A stretch of 32,884 bases of DNA from an uncultured Geobacteraceae bacterium (GTDB taxonomy: Bacteria > Desulfobacterota > Desulfuromonadia > Geobacterales > Pseudopelobacteraceae): positions 1 to 32,884 of the forward strand of contig CAIRBT010000131.1 in assembly GCA_903876875.1 (NCBI GenBank), read 5' to 3'. The translations under genes were made by a program, and so were the position numbers. Below the pieces are notes generated by a model. The model was not told the DNA's origin and searched no databases. It saw only the letters and a list, made by a program, of their open reading frames with translations. The first letter of the stretch is position 1. Every line of letters starts with the position of its first letter. Shown one piece after another: positions 7,277 to 14,897 of the stretch.

Positions 7277-8143
7277 ATGGCAGCCGTGATTATTGATCGT
7301 TTGGCCGTTGTCGGAGTCGGTCTGATCGGCGGTTCCTTCGCCATGGCACTGCGCCAGGCCGGTGTGGTTGGCAGTGTGGTCGGCATTGATGCCAACCGGG
7401 ACAATCTGCTTGTGGCCCGGTCACGGGGCATTGTTGATGATATTGCCGAGGATCTGTGCAGCGGAGTTACCGATGCCGATGTGGTGTTTGTTGCAACGCC
7501 GGTCTGTACCATAGCCGATCTTGTCCGAGACATGGTACCGGGACTCAAGAGCGGGGCAATTGTTACCGATGGTGGCAGTGTCAAGGGTTCGCTGGTGGAG
7601 CGGTGTGAATCCGTCTTGCCCTCTGGCTATCACTTTGTTGGTGGTCATCCTATTGCCGGCACGGAGCATTCCGGTGCTGCCGCCGCCTTTCCGGATCTTT
7701 TTCGTGGCAAACGTTGCGTGTTGACCCCCGGTGACACCACGGATCCCCATGCCCTGGCAACGGTTTCCCGTCTCTGGACCGCCGCCGGTGCTGCGGTGTG
7801 TGCCATGGAAACCGGGCACCATGACCGTATTTTTGCCGAAATATCCCACCTTCCCCATGCCATCGCCTACACGCTGGTGCATGCGGTCGGAACTGCCGAT
7901 GTGGAAGGGGAGAATGTGCTTTCCTACACGGCGGGAGGTTTTCGTGACTTTACCCGGATTGCCTCGTCGGATCCGGTCATGTGGCGTGATATCGCACTGA
8001 TGAACCGTGCCGCACTTCTTTCAAGCATAGATGGCTTCTCGGCCAGTTTGGCCGAACTCCGGCGTCGCATTGACGGTAATGACCACGATGGATTAACGGA
8101 GTTTTTTACCACAGCAAAAAAATTTCGCGACGGAATTCTCTAA
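7277..8143 (+). CDS. tyrA: Prephenate dehydrogenase
   Basis: NAD-dependent oxidative decarboxylation of prephenate to 4-hydroxyphenylpyruvate for tyrosine. The Rossmann motif VVGVGLIGGSFA is at residues 11-22, the acidic residue of GIDAN marks NAD preference, and GGHPIAGTEHSG carries the catalytic histidine region. At 288 residues it is the monofunctional form without a C-terminal ACT domain. The ATG at 7277 lies directly against the AGGGGG ribosome site that overlaps the pheA stop, so the GTG at 7286, eight bases further, may be the true start; the protein would lose only three residues. It sits between pheA and aroA, so the three genes cover the branch to Phe and Tyr. Confidence 0.93.
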   Translation: MAAVIIDRLAVVGVGLIGGSFAMALRQAGVVGSVVGIDANRDNLLVARSRGIVDDIAEDLCSGVTDADVVFVATPVCTIADLVRDMVPGLKSGAIVTDGGSVKGSLVERCESVLPSGYHFVGGHPIAGTEHSGAAAAFPDLFRGKRCVLTPGDTTDPHALATVSRLWTAAGAAVCAMETGHHDRIFAEISHLPHAIAYTLVHAVGTADVEGENVLSYTAGGFRDFTRIASSDPVMWRDIALMNRAALLSSIDGFSASLAELRRRIDGNDHDGLTEFFTTAKKFRDGIL

Positions 8144-8164
8144 ATCCGCGCATCGGGAGAACCT

Positions 8165-9457
8165 GTGAATACTGTTTCTATTGGTAAGGCTCCATCTATC
8201 CGGGGTGAAATCACCGTACCCGGAGACAAGTCAATCTCCCATCGTTCGATTATGCTCGGTGCCATTGCCCGTGGTGTGACCACGGTACGGGGGTTTCTGC
8301 GCGGCGAGGACAACATGTCCACCATGCATGCGTTTCAAACCATGGGAATCGGCATTACCGATGATGGTGAAACCATCCGGATCACCGGGGGGGGACTCCA
8401 TGGTCTGAAGGAACCGGGCACTGTGCTGGATTGCGGCAATTCGGGAACCACCATCCGGTTGATTACCGGTCTGCTCTCCGGCCAATCCTTCTTTTCTGTG
8501 GTTACCGGCGATCAGTATCTGCGCAAGCGCCCCATGAAACGGGTTGTTGAACCGCTCACCCTCATGGGTGCCCGTATCATCGGTCGTAAAGGGGGAACCC
8601 TGGCACCACTGGCCATCACTGGTGGCGGTCTGAAGGGGATAGAATATCAATCGCCTGTATCCAGTGCCCAGATCAAGTCGTCACTGATGCTGGCTGGACT
8701 CTACGCCGAGGGGGAGACTACCATCAGCGAACCCTCCCTTTCCCGGGATCATTCCGAGCGTATGTTCTCACTCTTTGGGGGGGATGTCACCCGGAACGTC
8801 ACCGGTGTGACCGTGCGGGGGGGCGTTGAACTGACAGCTCAGGACGTGACTGTGCCGGGAGACATCTCCTCTGCCGCCTTTTTTATGGTAGCGGCACTGA
8901 TTGTCCCCGATTCCGAACTGCTGATTAGAAATGTCGGTGTGAATCCCACCCGCACTGGAGTTATTGACATCCTGCTTGCCATGGGTGGCGACATACAGTT
9001 GCTTGACTGCCGTGAAGTTTCCGGTGAACCGGTGGCAGATATTCTGGTTCGCTCGTCCCGTCTCAAGGGAATTGCCATCGGGGGAGATGTGGTACCACGA
9101 GCCATCGACGAGTTCCCGGCAATCTGTATTGCCGCCGCCTGTGCCGAAGGGCTCACCACGGTACGGGATGCCCGTGAATTGCGGGTCAAGGAAACCGATC
9201 GTATCATCGCCATGGCCGAAAATTTACGAACCCTTGGTGTTACGGTGACAGAAACCGCAGATGGCATGGATATTACCGGTGCCGAGCAGCTGAATGGGGG
9301 AACCGTTGACAGCCGGGGGGATCATCGTATCGCCATGTCCCTCTCCGTGGCGGGATTGGTGGCTCAATCGCCCATCACGGTGACCGATACGGAATGCGTT
9401 GGCACCTCCTTTCCGACCTTCTATCCCCTGCTCGAAAAAGTTGTGGCGCCATGCTGA
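8165..9457 (+). CDS. aroA: 3-phosphoshikimate 1-carboxyvinyltransferase (EPSP synthase)
   Basis: Transfers enolpyruvate from PEP to shikimate-3-phosphate, the sixth shikimate step. Diagnostic segments are PGDKSISHRSI near the N-terminus (substrate lysine and arginine), LDCGNSGTTIRL, the QIKSSLMLAGL region, RELRVKETDR, and SRGDHRIAMSL near the C-terminus. Length 430 is normal for the two inverted-barrel domains. The start codon is GTG with GGGAGA upstream. The position corresponding to the glycine that decides glyphosate sensitivity lies in the CGNSGTT block and looks ordinary. The stop overlaps the cmk start (ATGCTGA), which implies translational coupling. Confidence 0.96.
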   Translation: MNTVSIGKAPSIRGEITVPGDKSISHRSIMLGAIARGVTTVRGFLRGEDNMSTMHAFQTMGIGITDDGETIRITGGGLHGLKEPGTVLDCGNSGTTIRLITGLLSGQSFFSVVTGDQYLRKRPMKRVVEPLTLMGARIIGRKGGTLAPLAITGGGLKGIEYQSPVSSAQIKSSLMLAGLYAEGETTISEPSLSRDHSERMFSLFGGDVTRNVTGVTVRGGVELTAQDVTVPGDISSAAFFMVAALIVPDSELLIRNVGVNPTRTGVIDILLAMGGDIQLLDCREVSGEPVADILVRSSRLKGIAIGGDVVPRAIDEFPAICIAAACAEGLTTVRDARELRVKETDRIIAMAENLRTLGVTVTETADGMDITGAEQLNGGTVDSRGDHRIAMSLSVAGLVAQSPITVTDTECVGTSFPTFYPLLEKVVAPC

Positions 9458-10158
9458 AATTAACCCGTCCCCATGGTATCGTTGTGGCAATAGATGGCCC
9501 CTCCGGTGCGGGCAAAAGTACCGTCGCCCGTCTGCTGGCCGACCGTCTCAGCTACATCCAGATAGATACCGGTGCCATGTATCGGGCGGCCGCTTTTCTG
9601 CTGGCAGAGGGGGGCATTGAGCTGTCTGACCTTGCCGCAGTGGCAGCGTTTTGCGGTGACCTTGAAATCAGCTTTGAACTGCAGGATGGAAAAAAACTGG
9701 TAATCGCCAACAATAAAAACGTAACCGACCTGATTCGTACCCCGGAAATGTCCCTGCTCACCTCCCGTATCTCCGCCCTCAAGCCGGTACGGAGTGCCCT
9801 GATGAAGGCTCAGCAGCGCATGGGAGACCAGGGAGGGGTGGTTCTGGAAGGGCGTGATATCGGTACTGTGGTGTTCCCCGATGCCGAAGTTAAGTTTTTT
9901 CTCAGTGCCTCCGTAGAGGAACGGGCTCGCAGACGCTACGAAGAGTTGCTGGCCAAAGGGGAAGCCGTGACACTGGAGGAGACCATAAGCGACGTCGCCG
10001 AGCGGGATCGCCAGGATACCGAACGCGCGATAGCACCGCTCAGGCAGGCAGACGATGCAGTGCTCATTGATTCATCCTTGCTCGGCATTGAAGAAGTGGT
10101 ACATAACATGTTTAGCGTCTGTCAGATGAAATTGTCGGAACGGGTCTCACAGCAATGA
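9451..10158 (+). CDS. cmk: Cytidylate kinase
   Basis: Phosphorylates CMP and dCMP with ATP. The P-loop GPSGAGKST is at residues 16-24, followed by the conserved IDTGAMYRAAAF that positions the nucleotide, LEGRDIGTVVFPDA, and a lid arginine cluster (ERARRRYEEL, ERDRQDTERAIAPL). Length 235 is normal. A longer frame opens at 9394 inside aroA, but the ATG at 9451 overlapping the aroA stop is the standard junction. Together with ispH (four-base overlap) it forms the middle of the aroA-cmk-ispH-rpsA order I associate with this bacterial group. Confidence 0.96.
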   Translation: MLKLTRPHGIVVAIDGPSGAGKSTVARLLADRLSYIQIDTGAMYRAAAFLLAEGGIELSDLAAVAAFCGDLEISFELQDGKKLVIANNKNVTDLIRTPEMSLLTSRISALKPVRSALMKAQQRMGDQGGVVLEGRDIGTVVFPDAEVKFFLSASVEERARRRYEELLAKGEAVTLEETISDVAERDRQDTERAIAPLRQADDAVLIDSSLLGIEEVVHNMFSVCQMKLSERVSQQ

Positions 10159-11003
10159 AAATAATTCTGGCACAACAGGCCGGTTTTTGTTTTGGCGTCC
10201 GGCGGGCTACCCAGATTGCCTTTGAAGCTGCCGGTAAAAATCAGCATACTTTCACCTTGGGTCCCATTATTCATTCACCACAGGTAGTTGGAAAACTTGA
10301 AGAATTAGGGATCAAAGCACTTAATTCTCTTGATGGGCTTGAGCAAGGCACAATAATAATCCGCTCCCATGGTGTGGAACGTAAGGAACTTGACGAGGCA
10401 CGGCAGCGCAATCTTGACGTTGTCGATGCCACCTGTCCCTTTGTCAAAAAAGCCCATGAATATGTCAAAACCCTCTCTGAAGCCGGCTATTGGGTCGTGG
10501 TGGTCGGTGACGCGGATCATCCGGAAGTGCAGGGTATCGTCTCGTATGGTGGGGATAAGGATAAGGTTCATGTGGTCGCTTCAGGCGACGACGTGAGGAA
10601 ATTGCCGAAAATGAACAAAATAGGGGTTATTGCGCAGACCACCCAATCCTTTGAAAATCTGAAAAACGTCGTCTGTGAATGTCTCTTGCGGGGAGGGGAA
10701 ATCCGAGTTTACAATACCATTTGTGATGCCACTGCCGACAGACAGGAAGAGGCAAAGACCCTCTCCGGGCAGGTTGACAGCATGGTGGTAATCGGCGGCT
10801 TCAACAGCGCAAACACCGGTCGGCTCTTTGAAGTATGTCGTGCCATTCAACCCCGCACCTACCAGATTGAGACCGCCTCAGAGATTAAATCCGGCTGGTT
10901 TGACGGCATTGAAACCGTCGGAATAACGGCCGGTGCCTCCACTCCAAAGTGGATTATTGATGAAGTCATCAACAAAATTGAACAATTGAATAAAAGCGAT
11001 TGA
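10155..11003 (+). CDS. ispH: 4-hydroxy-3-methylbut-2-enyl diphosphate reductase
   Basis: Last step of the MEP pathway, giving IPP and DMAPP. The three cysteines that hold the 4Fe-4S cluster are Cys12 (GFCFGVRRA), Cys94 (DATCPFV) and Cys190 (NTICDAT). His40, His73 (RSHGV) and His122 (DADHPEVQG) bind the substrate diphosphate, as in the family. Length 282 is typical of forms without an S1 fusion; in some bacteria ispH is fused to the S1 gene, and here rpsA follows as a separate gene. The ATG overlaps the cmk stop by four bases. Confidence 0.96.
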   Translation: MKIILAQQAGFCFGVRRATQIAFEAAGKNQHTFTLGPIIHSPQVVGKLEELGIKALNSLDGLEQGTIIIRSHGVERKELDEARQRNLDVVDATCPFVKKAHEYVKTLSEAGYWVVVVGDADHPEVQGIVSYGGDKDKVHVVASGDDVRKLPKMNKIGVIAQTTQSFENLKNVVCECLLRGGEIRVYNTICDATADRQEEAKTLSGQVDSMVVIGGFNSANTGRLFEVCRAIQPRTYQIETASEIKSGWFDGIETVGITAGASTPKWIIDEVINKIEQLNKSD

Positions 11004-11015
11004 AATATTCTGCTC

Positions 11016-11071
11016 ATATAGCTATATTAGTTAGCTCAATAAAAAAAGATGAACGATAAACGTCCAGGGGG
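11016..11071 (+). promoter_or_regulatory. Palindrome and ribosome site in the rpsA leader
   Basis: Between ispH and rpsA lies the 12-bp palindrome ATATAGCTATAT (11016-11027), then A-rich sequence and AGGGGG at 11066-11071. An ATG at 11073 opens a two-codon frame (ATG GTG TAA) whose stop overlaps the rpsA ATG at 11081. The spacing (one base versus nine) makes 11081 the working start. S1 synthesis is autoregulated in other bacteria; nothing here proves it. Confidence 0.3.
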
Positions 11072-11080
11072 TATGGTGTA

Positions 11081-12817
11081 ATGGTGAATTTTAAAAGGCT
11101 AGACGCTGCCGGAGAAGAAAATGAAGAACTCGACGGCGATCAGCAAAGCAGTGAATTTGCAGCGCTTTTCACTGAGAGTTTAAAAGATCGTCCCGAACGG
11201 GATAAAATCATAGAGGGAACTGTAGTGCGCGTTGATCTGGACACGGTCCTCGTTGATATCGGGCTCAAGTCCGAAGGACATGTACCTATTGCTGAATTCC
11301 GTAATGGCGATGGCAGCGTATCCGTGCAGGTTGGCGACAAAATCCGGGTGCTGATGACCCGTCAGGATGGCAAAAAAGGTTACGTGCTTTCGAAGAAGAA
11401 AGCCGATTATCTCTCTGCATGGGATAAAATCGGCGATGCCTGCCAGGAAGGTGGCATCATCGAAGGAACGGTTACCGGTAAGGTTAATGGCGGTTTTACC
11501 GTTGATATTGGCGTTCAGGCATTTTTGCCCTCTTCCCAGGTTGATATTCGCCCCTCTTCCGATTCTGACAGCTACATTGGTCTGACTGCCCGTTTCAAGG
11601 TCATCAAGATCAATCAACGTCGTGATAACATCGTGTTGTCCCGTCGTGCCGTCCTCGAAGAAGAACGTGCTTCTATCCGCGACGTCACGCTGGAAAAACT
11701 TGCTGAAGGTCAGATCGTTGAAGGTACCATCAAAAACGTCACCGATTACGGCGCATTCGTTGATCTGGGAGGCGTAGACGGACTTCTTCATGTTTCTGAT
11801 CTCTCCTGGGGTCGCGTTGGCAAACCGTCCGACGTTCTCAAGCCGGGTCAGCATGTAACCGCAAAAGTATTGAAATATGACCGCACCAAGGGTAAAATTT
11901 CCCTCGGTGTCAAGCAGACCATTACTGATCCCTGGTTGGATGTTCCGGCTAAATTTCCGGTCGGTGAGCGGGTACAGGGACGTGTTGTCAGCCTGATGGA
12001 GTACGGTGCATTTGTTGAACTGTCAACCGGCGTTGAAGGCTTGATCCACGTTTCAGAAATGTCCTGGACCAAGCGGGTACGTCGTGCCGCTGATATGCTT
12101 GCCATCGGTGATGAAGTCGAAACGATTGTGCTCGGCATCGACATGGGCAACCGCAAGATTTCCCTCGGCCTCAAGCAGGTCTCCGACAATCCCTGGAACA
12201 CCATTGCTGAAAAATATCCGGCTGGGACCAGAATTGAAGGGCAGATCAAAAACATGACCGATTTCGGTATGTTCATTGGTATCGAAGATGGCATCGACGG
12301 CCTGGTACATGTGTCTGATATGTCCTGGACCAAGCGTATCAAGCATCCGGGTGATGTTTATGAGAAGGGCTCCCTTGTCCACGCTGTTGTGTTGAAGGTT
12401 GACGTTGAAAACGAGCGTCTCTCCCTCGGCATCAAGCAGCTTGAGCCCGATCCCTGGAGTCTGGCACCAGGTAAATACCGTGCTGGTGCCCTGGTAACCG
12501 GAACCGTTACCTCCCTGACCGACTTTGGTATTTTTGTCGAGCTGGAAGAGGGGATTGAAGGACTTATCCATGTATCCGAACTGTCACGTGAAAAAGTTGC
12601 TTCCGCTAAGGAATTTGCATCTGTTGGTGACAAACTTGAAGCTGTTGTGTTAAGCTGTGACTCTAAAGATCGCAGAATTTCCCTCTCCATCAAGTCCCTC
12701 CATGTGGCTGCTGAAAAGGCAGAATTCGAGCAGTACATGGGATCCCAGGGTGAGTCAACATCGACCTTTGGTGATCTGTTGCGTCAGGGATTGAATAACA
12801 AGAATAATTCTAATTAA
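11081..12817 (+). CDS. rpsA: 30S ribosomal protein S1
   Basis: RNA-binding ribosomal protein that helps the 30S subunit capture mRNA. Six S1 (OB-fold) repeats can be followed: about residues 40-105, 125-190, 205-275, 290-360, 377-447 and 464-533. The last four have the canonical form G-x-V-x-x-x-x-x-[FY]-G-x-F-[VI]-x-[LI] and end in K(I/R)SLG(V/I/L)KQ (KGKISLGVKQ, NRKISLGLKQ, NERLSLGIKQ). Repeats 1 and 2 are more diverged, as usual for the ribosome-binding part. Length 578 is normal. Acidic N-terminal residues precede repeat 1. ihfB follows after 20 bases, an order found in many proteobacteria. Confidence 0.97.
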   Translation: MVNFKRLDAAGEENEELDGDQQSSEFAALFTESLKDRPERDKIIEGTVVRVDLDTVLVDIGLKSEGHVPIAEFRNGDGSVSVQVGDKIRVLMTRQDGKKGYVLSKKKADYLSAWDKIGDACQEGGIIEGTVTGKVNGGFTVDIGVQAFLPSSQVDIRPSSDSDSYIGLTARFKVIKINQRRDNIVLSRRAVLEEERASIRDVTLEKLAEGQIVEGTIKNVTDYGAFVDLGGVDGLLHVSDLSWGRVGKPSDVLKPGQHVTAKVLKYDRTKGKISLGVKQTITDPWLDVPAKFPVGERVQGRVVSLMEYGAFVELSTGVEGLIHVSEMSWTKRVRRAADMLAIGDEVETIVLGIDMGNRKISLGLKQVSDNPWNTIAEKYPAGTRIEGQIKNMTDFGMFIGIEDGIDGLVHVSDMSWTKRIKHPGDVYEKGSLVHAVVLKVDVENERLSLGIKQLEPDPWSLAPGKYRAGALVTGTVTSLTDFGIFVELEEGIEGLIHVSELSREKVASAKEFASVGDKLEAVVLSCDSKDRRISLSIKSLHVAAEKAEFEQYMGSQGESTSTFGDLLRQGLNNKNNSN

Positions 12818-12837
12818 TTATTTTACCAGAGGGAAGT

Positions 12838-13116
12838 ATGACGAAAAGTGAACTTATTGAAAGAGTTGTTCAGTCGCACAGCATGTTGAATGTCAAGATA
12901 TCTGAAATTGTTGTTAATACGGTTTTTGATTCCATAGAAGATGCTCTTAAGTCGGGAGACAAGGTAGAAATACGTGGTTTCGGCAGTTTTACCATTCGTG
13001 AGCGTCTGGGACGTGAAGCACGTAATCCGAAGAGTGGTGAAGTTGTGCGTATTCCTTCAAAGAAAACCCCGTTTTTTAAAACGGGAAAAGAGTTGAAAGA
13101 AAGAGTAAACTGCTAA
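12838..13116 (+). CDS. ihfB: Integration host factor subunit beta / HU-family protein
   Basis: 92-residue histone-like DNA-bending protein. TKSELIERVV at the N-terminus, VEIRGFGSFTIRERLGREARNPKSGE around the DNA-binding arm with its intercalating proline, and VRIPSKKTPFFKTGKELKERV at the end are typical of IHF-beta and HU. Its place behind rpsA supports IHF-beta rather than HU. AGAGGGA lies before the ATG. The downstream 16-bp stem at 13178-13212 is a likely transcript end. Confidence 0.9.
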   Translation: MTKSELIERVVQSHSMLNVKISEIVVNTVFDSIEDALKSGDKVEIRGFGSFTIRERLGREARNPKSGEVVRIPSKKTPFFKTGKELKERVNC

Positions 13117-13137
13117 CCAGCAAATACTGGTAGCTTC

Positions 13138-13173
13138 GCCTGAATGGTGGAACTGGTAGACACAAGAAACTTA
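13138..13173 (+). pseudogene. 5' fragment of a tRNA-Leu gene
   Basis: These bases match the 5' half of the intact tRNA-Leu at 13642, including 25 identical bases in a row (13142-13166 against 13646-13670). Similarity ends in the anticodon arm, where AAACTTAACG replaces the normal arm. No variable arm, T-arm or CCA follows, so this cannot be a functional tRNA. Confidence 0.75.
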
Positions 13174-13177
13174 ACGT

Positions 13178-13212
13178 AAAACGGCTTACAATATAATATT
13201 GTAAGCCGTTTT
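13178..13212. terminator. 16-bp perfect stem-loop downstream of ihfB
   Basis: AAAACGGCTTACAATA (13178-13193) pairs completely with 13197-13212 across a three-base loop TAA. The right arm ends in TTTT and then GTGT, so the U-tract is short. It is the likely terminator of the rpsA-ihfB transcript and could work in both directions. Confidence 0.65.
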
Positions 13213-13321
13213 GTGTCCGTAGCGTTTTGGTTTTGACTTTCCGTTGAAATAGACCAGAAATTGTGTTAATTTATGTGTGTTGTAGAGCGTAAGGGGACGT
13301 ATTTTACATTGGAAGTGTAAA

Positions 13322-13429
13322 GACGTAAAAGAATTGGAAGTAAAACTTGCCACGGTTGAATCAAACCTTACCAGATGGGTAATCGTCGCCGGTTTTTTAC
13401 AGACTGCCTTGGTAGCTGGTTTATTTTAA
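13322..13429 (+). pseudogene. C-terminal remnant of a coiled-coil, membrane-anchored protein (DUF1640-like)
   Basis: An open frame ending at 13429 reads DVKELEVKLATVESNLTRW, then a hydrophobic segment VIVAGFLQTALVAGLF and a stop. This heptad-rich helix followed by a single C-terminal membrane span is the ending of a widespread family of small coiled-coil proteins (DUF1640-like). Upstream the frame has no homologous body or start, so only the tail survives. It lies between the tRNA fragment and the intact tRNA-Leu. Confidence 0.5.
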
Positions 13430-13641
13430 AACTGATGAAATAAATAATCCCACCAAAATTGACATCAGCTTCGGTATCTGGTATATCTATGAATAGTTAT
13501 ACTGAAATGATCCGTCTCATATCCCTGATGGAATGAGTGTGTGTTTTAACCTTATAATGAGATAGGCATTGACTGGAAATACCAGTACCCAGTCGAAATA
13601 ATTGTCACATAATGACAATAAAAACGCCCCTCAAACCCGCT
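13430..13641. other. Gene-free stretch before tRNA-Leu
   Basis: No coding frame with family resemblance was found. Small inverted repeats are CTGG/CCAG near 13573 and TTGTCA/TGACAA (13602-13607 and 13613-13618). A TTGACT at 13569 might be the -35 box of the tRNA promoter, but no good -10 follows at the standard distance. Confidence 0.25.
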
Positions 13642-13728
13642 GCCCGAATGGTGGAACTGGTAGACACAAGGGACTTAAAATCCCTCGGCAGAAATGCTGT
13701 GCCGGTTCGATTCCGGCTTCGGGCACCA
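13642..13728 (+). tRNA. tRNA-Leu (anticodon UAA)
   Basis: An 87-nt tRNA with a long variable arm, typical of leucine. The acceptor stem GCCCGAA pairs with TTCGGGC, followed by discriminator A and an encoded CCA (13726-13728). The anticodon stem AGGGA/TCCCT encloses CTTAAAA, giving TAA at 13676-13678. The T-arm reads CCGGTTCGATTCCGG. It reads UUA codons. A 5' duplicate lies 504 bases upstream and decayed accessory genes lie downstream, so the gene is a plausible integration site. Confidence 0.95.
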
Positions 13729-13761
13729 AAATATAAATAGCAAAAACAGCTATTACGAATT

Positions 13762-13789
13762 AAGGCACTTCTGCCAGGTGCCTTTTTTT
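13762..13789 (+). terminator. Rho-independent terminator of tRNA-Leu
   Basis: AGGCAC (13763-13768) pairs with GTGCCT (13778-13783) and seven T residues follow. It stands 34 bases behind the tRNA on the same strand. Confidence 0.75.
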
Positions 13790-13911
13790 GTGCCAAATGT
13801 CTACTGTGCCAACAACTGTGCCACAAAAAACCAAAACAATACAATTTCAAGTGCCAAGATAGTATCCACTGTGCCAATAGTTCTGTGAATGATGTTTGGC
13901 ACAGTAGGCAC
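13790..13911. repeat. Cluster of GTGCCA hexamers with a 12-bp inverted repeat
   Basis: GTGCCA occurs at 13790, 13806, 13818, 13851 and 13871 on the plus strand and inverted at 13897. CTACTGTGCCAA (13801-13812) has its exact reverse complement at 13896-13907. Such spacing next to a tRNA 3' end resembles arm-type sites of tyrosine recombinases, but no integrase is present. The rest of the gap to 14098 shows no recognisable gene. Confidence 0.4.
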
Positions 13912-14098
13912 TTCTTTGTTACCAGTGTTCGTGTTCTCGTTGTTGTAAAAAACACAAACACTGGCATCGAAGCAACCAGTATAATTCTCTAAAATCCGTT
14001 CACCATGAAAACGTCTGCAAATTCGTTTTGAAAATGCAGTCTGTTTCACCCGTCATTTCTTTCGATGTCAAAGTTATTGTGATGGCTTAATCATAAGG

Positions 14099-14136
14099 CA
14101 AAAAAATCCCCCTTAGCTCTGCAGTTAAGGGGGATT
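14099..14136 (-). terminator. Terminator of the brnTA operon
   Basis: On the minus strand the stem AATCCCCCTTA/TAAGGGGGATT (14126-14136 and 14105-14115, loop of 10) is followed by a run of T (AAAAAAA on the plus strand, 14100-14106). It lies 38 bases after the brnA stop. Confidence 0.8.
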
Positions 14137-14173
14137 GCATATTCGGTCAATATAGTAGGAATTTAGAGAAGGT

Positions 14174-14455
14174 TTACTTGGCTCCTGCCTGTGATTCTTC
14201 AAGTTTTTCGTTCAACCATACTTTGATGAGCGATTGATACGGAACATCCTGCCGGTTGGCAGTAGTCTTTATGGAATCCAGCATCCAAAGCGGAAGTCGC
14301 AATGAAATAGATTGAGTCTTTGGCTTCAGATTCGGGAATGAAACTTTCTTGGCTTTTGACCAGTCAAGATAGTCGGTTGTATCATGAGATAGCCAGAACT
14401 CACGCTCTTCGGATTCGTTGGCAAACTTCGGTATTTCTTTAAGTTTCTTGTTCAT
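14174..14455 (-). CDS. brnA: BrnA/CopG-family antitoxin
   Basis: 93 residues. The N-terminal part EREFWLSHDTTDYLDWSKAKKV and the middle FPNLKPKTQSISLRLPLWMLDSIKTTANRQDVPYQSLIKVWLNEKL match the pattern of CopG/BrnA-type antitoxins: an N-terminal toxin-binding region, then a ribbon-helix-helix (ISLRLP strand, two helices) that binds operator DNA. It neutralises the RNase-like BrnT toxin and represses the operon with it. The start overlaps the brnT stop by 17 bases, the normal toxin-first order. A terminator follows. The family is firm; activity depends on whether the toxin is made. Confidence 0.82.
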   Translation of the reverse strand: MNKKLKEIPKFANESEEREFWLSHDTTDYLDWSKAKKVSFPNLKPKTQSISLRLPLWMLDSIKTTANRQDVPYQSLIKVWLNEKLEESQAGAK

Positions 14456-14720
14456 AAATTGTTCGCTCCTTCCGGTGCATGTCTCTGGCGGAAATTACCC
14501 GAATTTTATTGGTGCGAATGGTGAAGGTAATATGAAGTAACCGACCTTCCGTTGTTTGCCCCAAAGCGTGATAACGTGCCTCTGTGTCTGAGTGTTTGAG
14601 ATCATCAAGAACCAAGAGCGGTTCATTCAGAAACACTTGCTCGGCTTCGTCTGGTGTAACACCGTGCTTAACGTTCTTCTGCTCGTTACCCTTGTCCCAT
14701 TCAAAGCCGGTTATCTTGTT
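14439..14720 (-). CDS. brnT: BrnT-family toxin lacking a canonical start codon (possible pseudogene)
   Basis: The frame encodes the full length of a BrnT ribonuclease-type toxin (93 codons): ITGFEWDKGNEQKNVKHGV at the N-terminus, VFLNEPLLVLDDLKHSDTEARYHALG in the middle, and GRLLHITFTIR then IRVISARDMHRKERTIYE at the end. Yet no ATG, GTG or TTG occurs before codon 29. The codon where a start is expected, six bases after AAAGGAG, is AAC (14718-14720). A GTG at 14636 would give a 65-residue protein without the N-terminal strand and catalytic residues. Either a start-codon mutation silenced the toxin or a rare codon (ATA at 14714) is used. A promoter and possible operator are intact upstream. 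Confidence 0.7.
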   Translation of the reverse strand, partial: NKITGFEWDKGNEQKNVKHGVTPDEAEQVFLNEPLLVLDDLKHSDTEARYHALGQTTEGRLLHITFTIRTNKIRVISARDMHRKERTIYEQET

Positions 14721-14746
14721 AAATGGCTCCTTTACGGCTCCTTGTA

Positions 14747-14784
14747 TATGTATGAAATATACATAATTATGCGAATATCGGCAA
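14747..14784 (-). promoter_or_regulatory. Predicted brnTA promoter with overlapping operator
   Basis: On the minus strand TTGCCG (14779-14784) and TATATT (14756-14761) are 17 bases apart, a good sigma-70 pair. The inverted repeat TATGTAT-GAAAT-ATACATA (14747-14765) covers the -10 box and is a fitting site for the ribbon-helix-helix antitoxin. AAAGGAG follows downstream. Confidence 0.5.
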
Positions 14785-14897
14785 GTAGTAAAACGTCTCT
14801 ACATTAGTTTTATCAATCAAACTGATTTCCACGTCACTTTTTTCTACGAAAACAACCTTCGGCATTTTCTAATAGATGCCCAGTTTCTATGGTGGAA

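Noticed and set aside
6988-7584. 198-codon minus-strand frame across the pheA-tyrA junction
   Set aside because: It is fully antisense to two well-identified genes and shows the threonine/serine/proline bias of shadow frames.
11073-11081. Two-codon mini-frame before rpsA as a regulatory leader
   Set aside because: The ribosome site is one base from its ATG, too close for use; it looks like a chance product of the TAATG junction.
13605-13967. Minus-strand frame of 120 codons across tRNA-Leu, with a stretch reading RSRNRTGTAFLPRDFKSL
   Set aside because: That segment is simply the antisense translation of the tRNA gene; such frames are common false genes over tRNAs.
13801-14049. 82-codon minus-strand frame downstream of tRNA-Leu
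   Set aside because: It starts with GTG, has no ribosome site or known family, and its last third is made of the GTGCCA repeats. A coding role cannot be excluded but is not supported.
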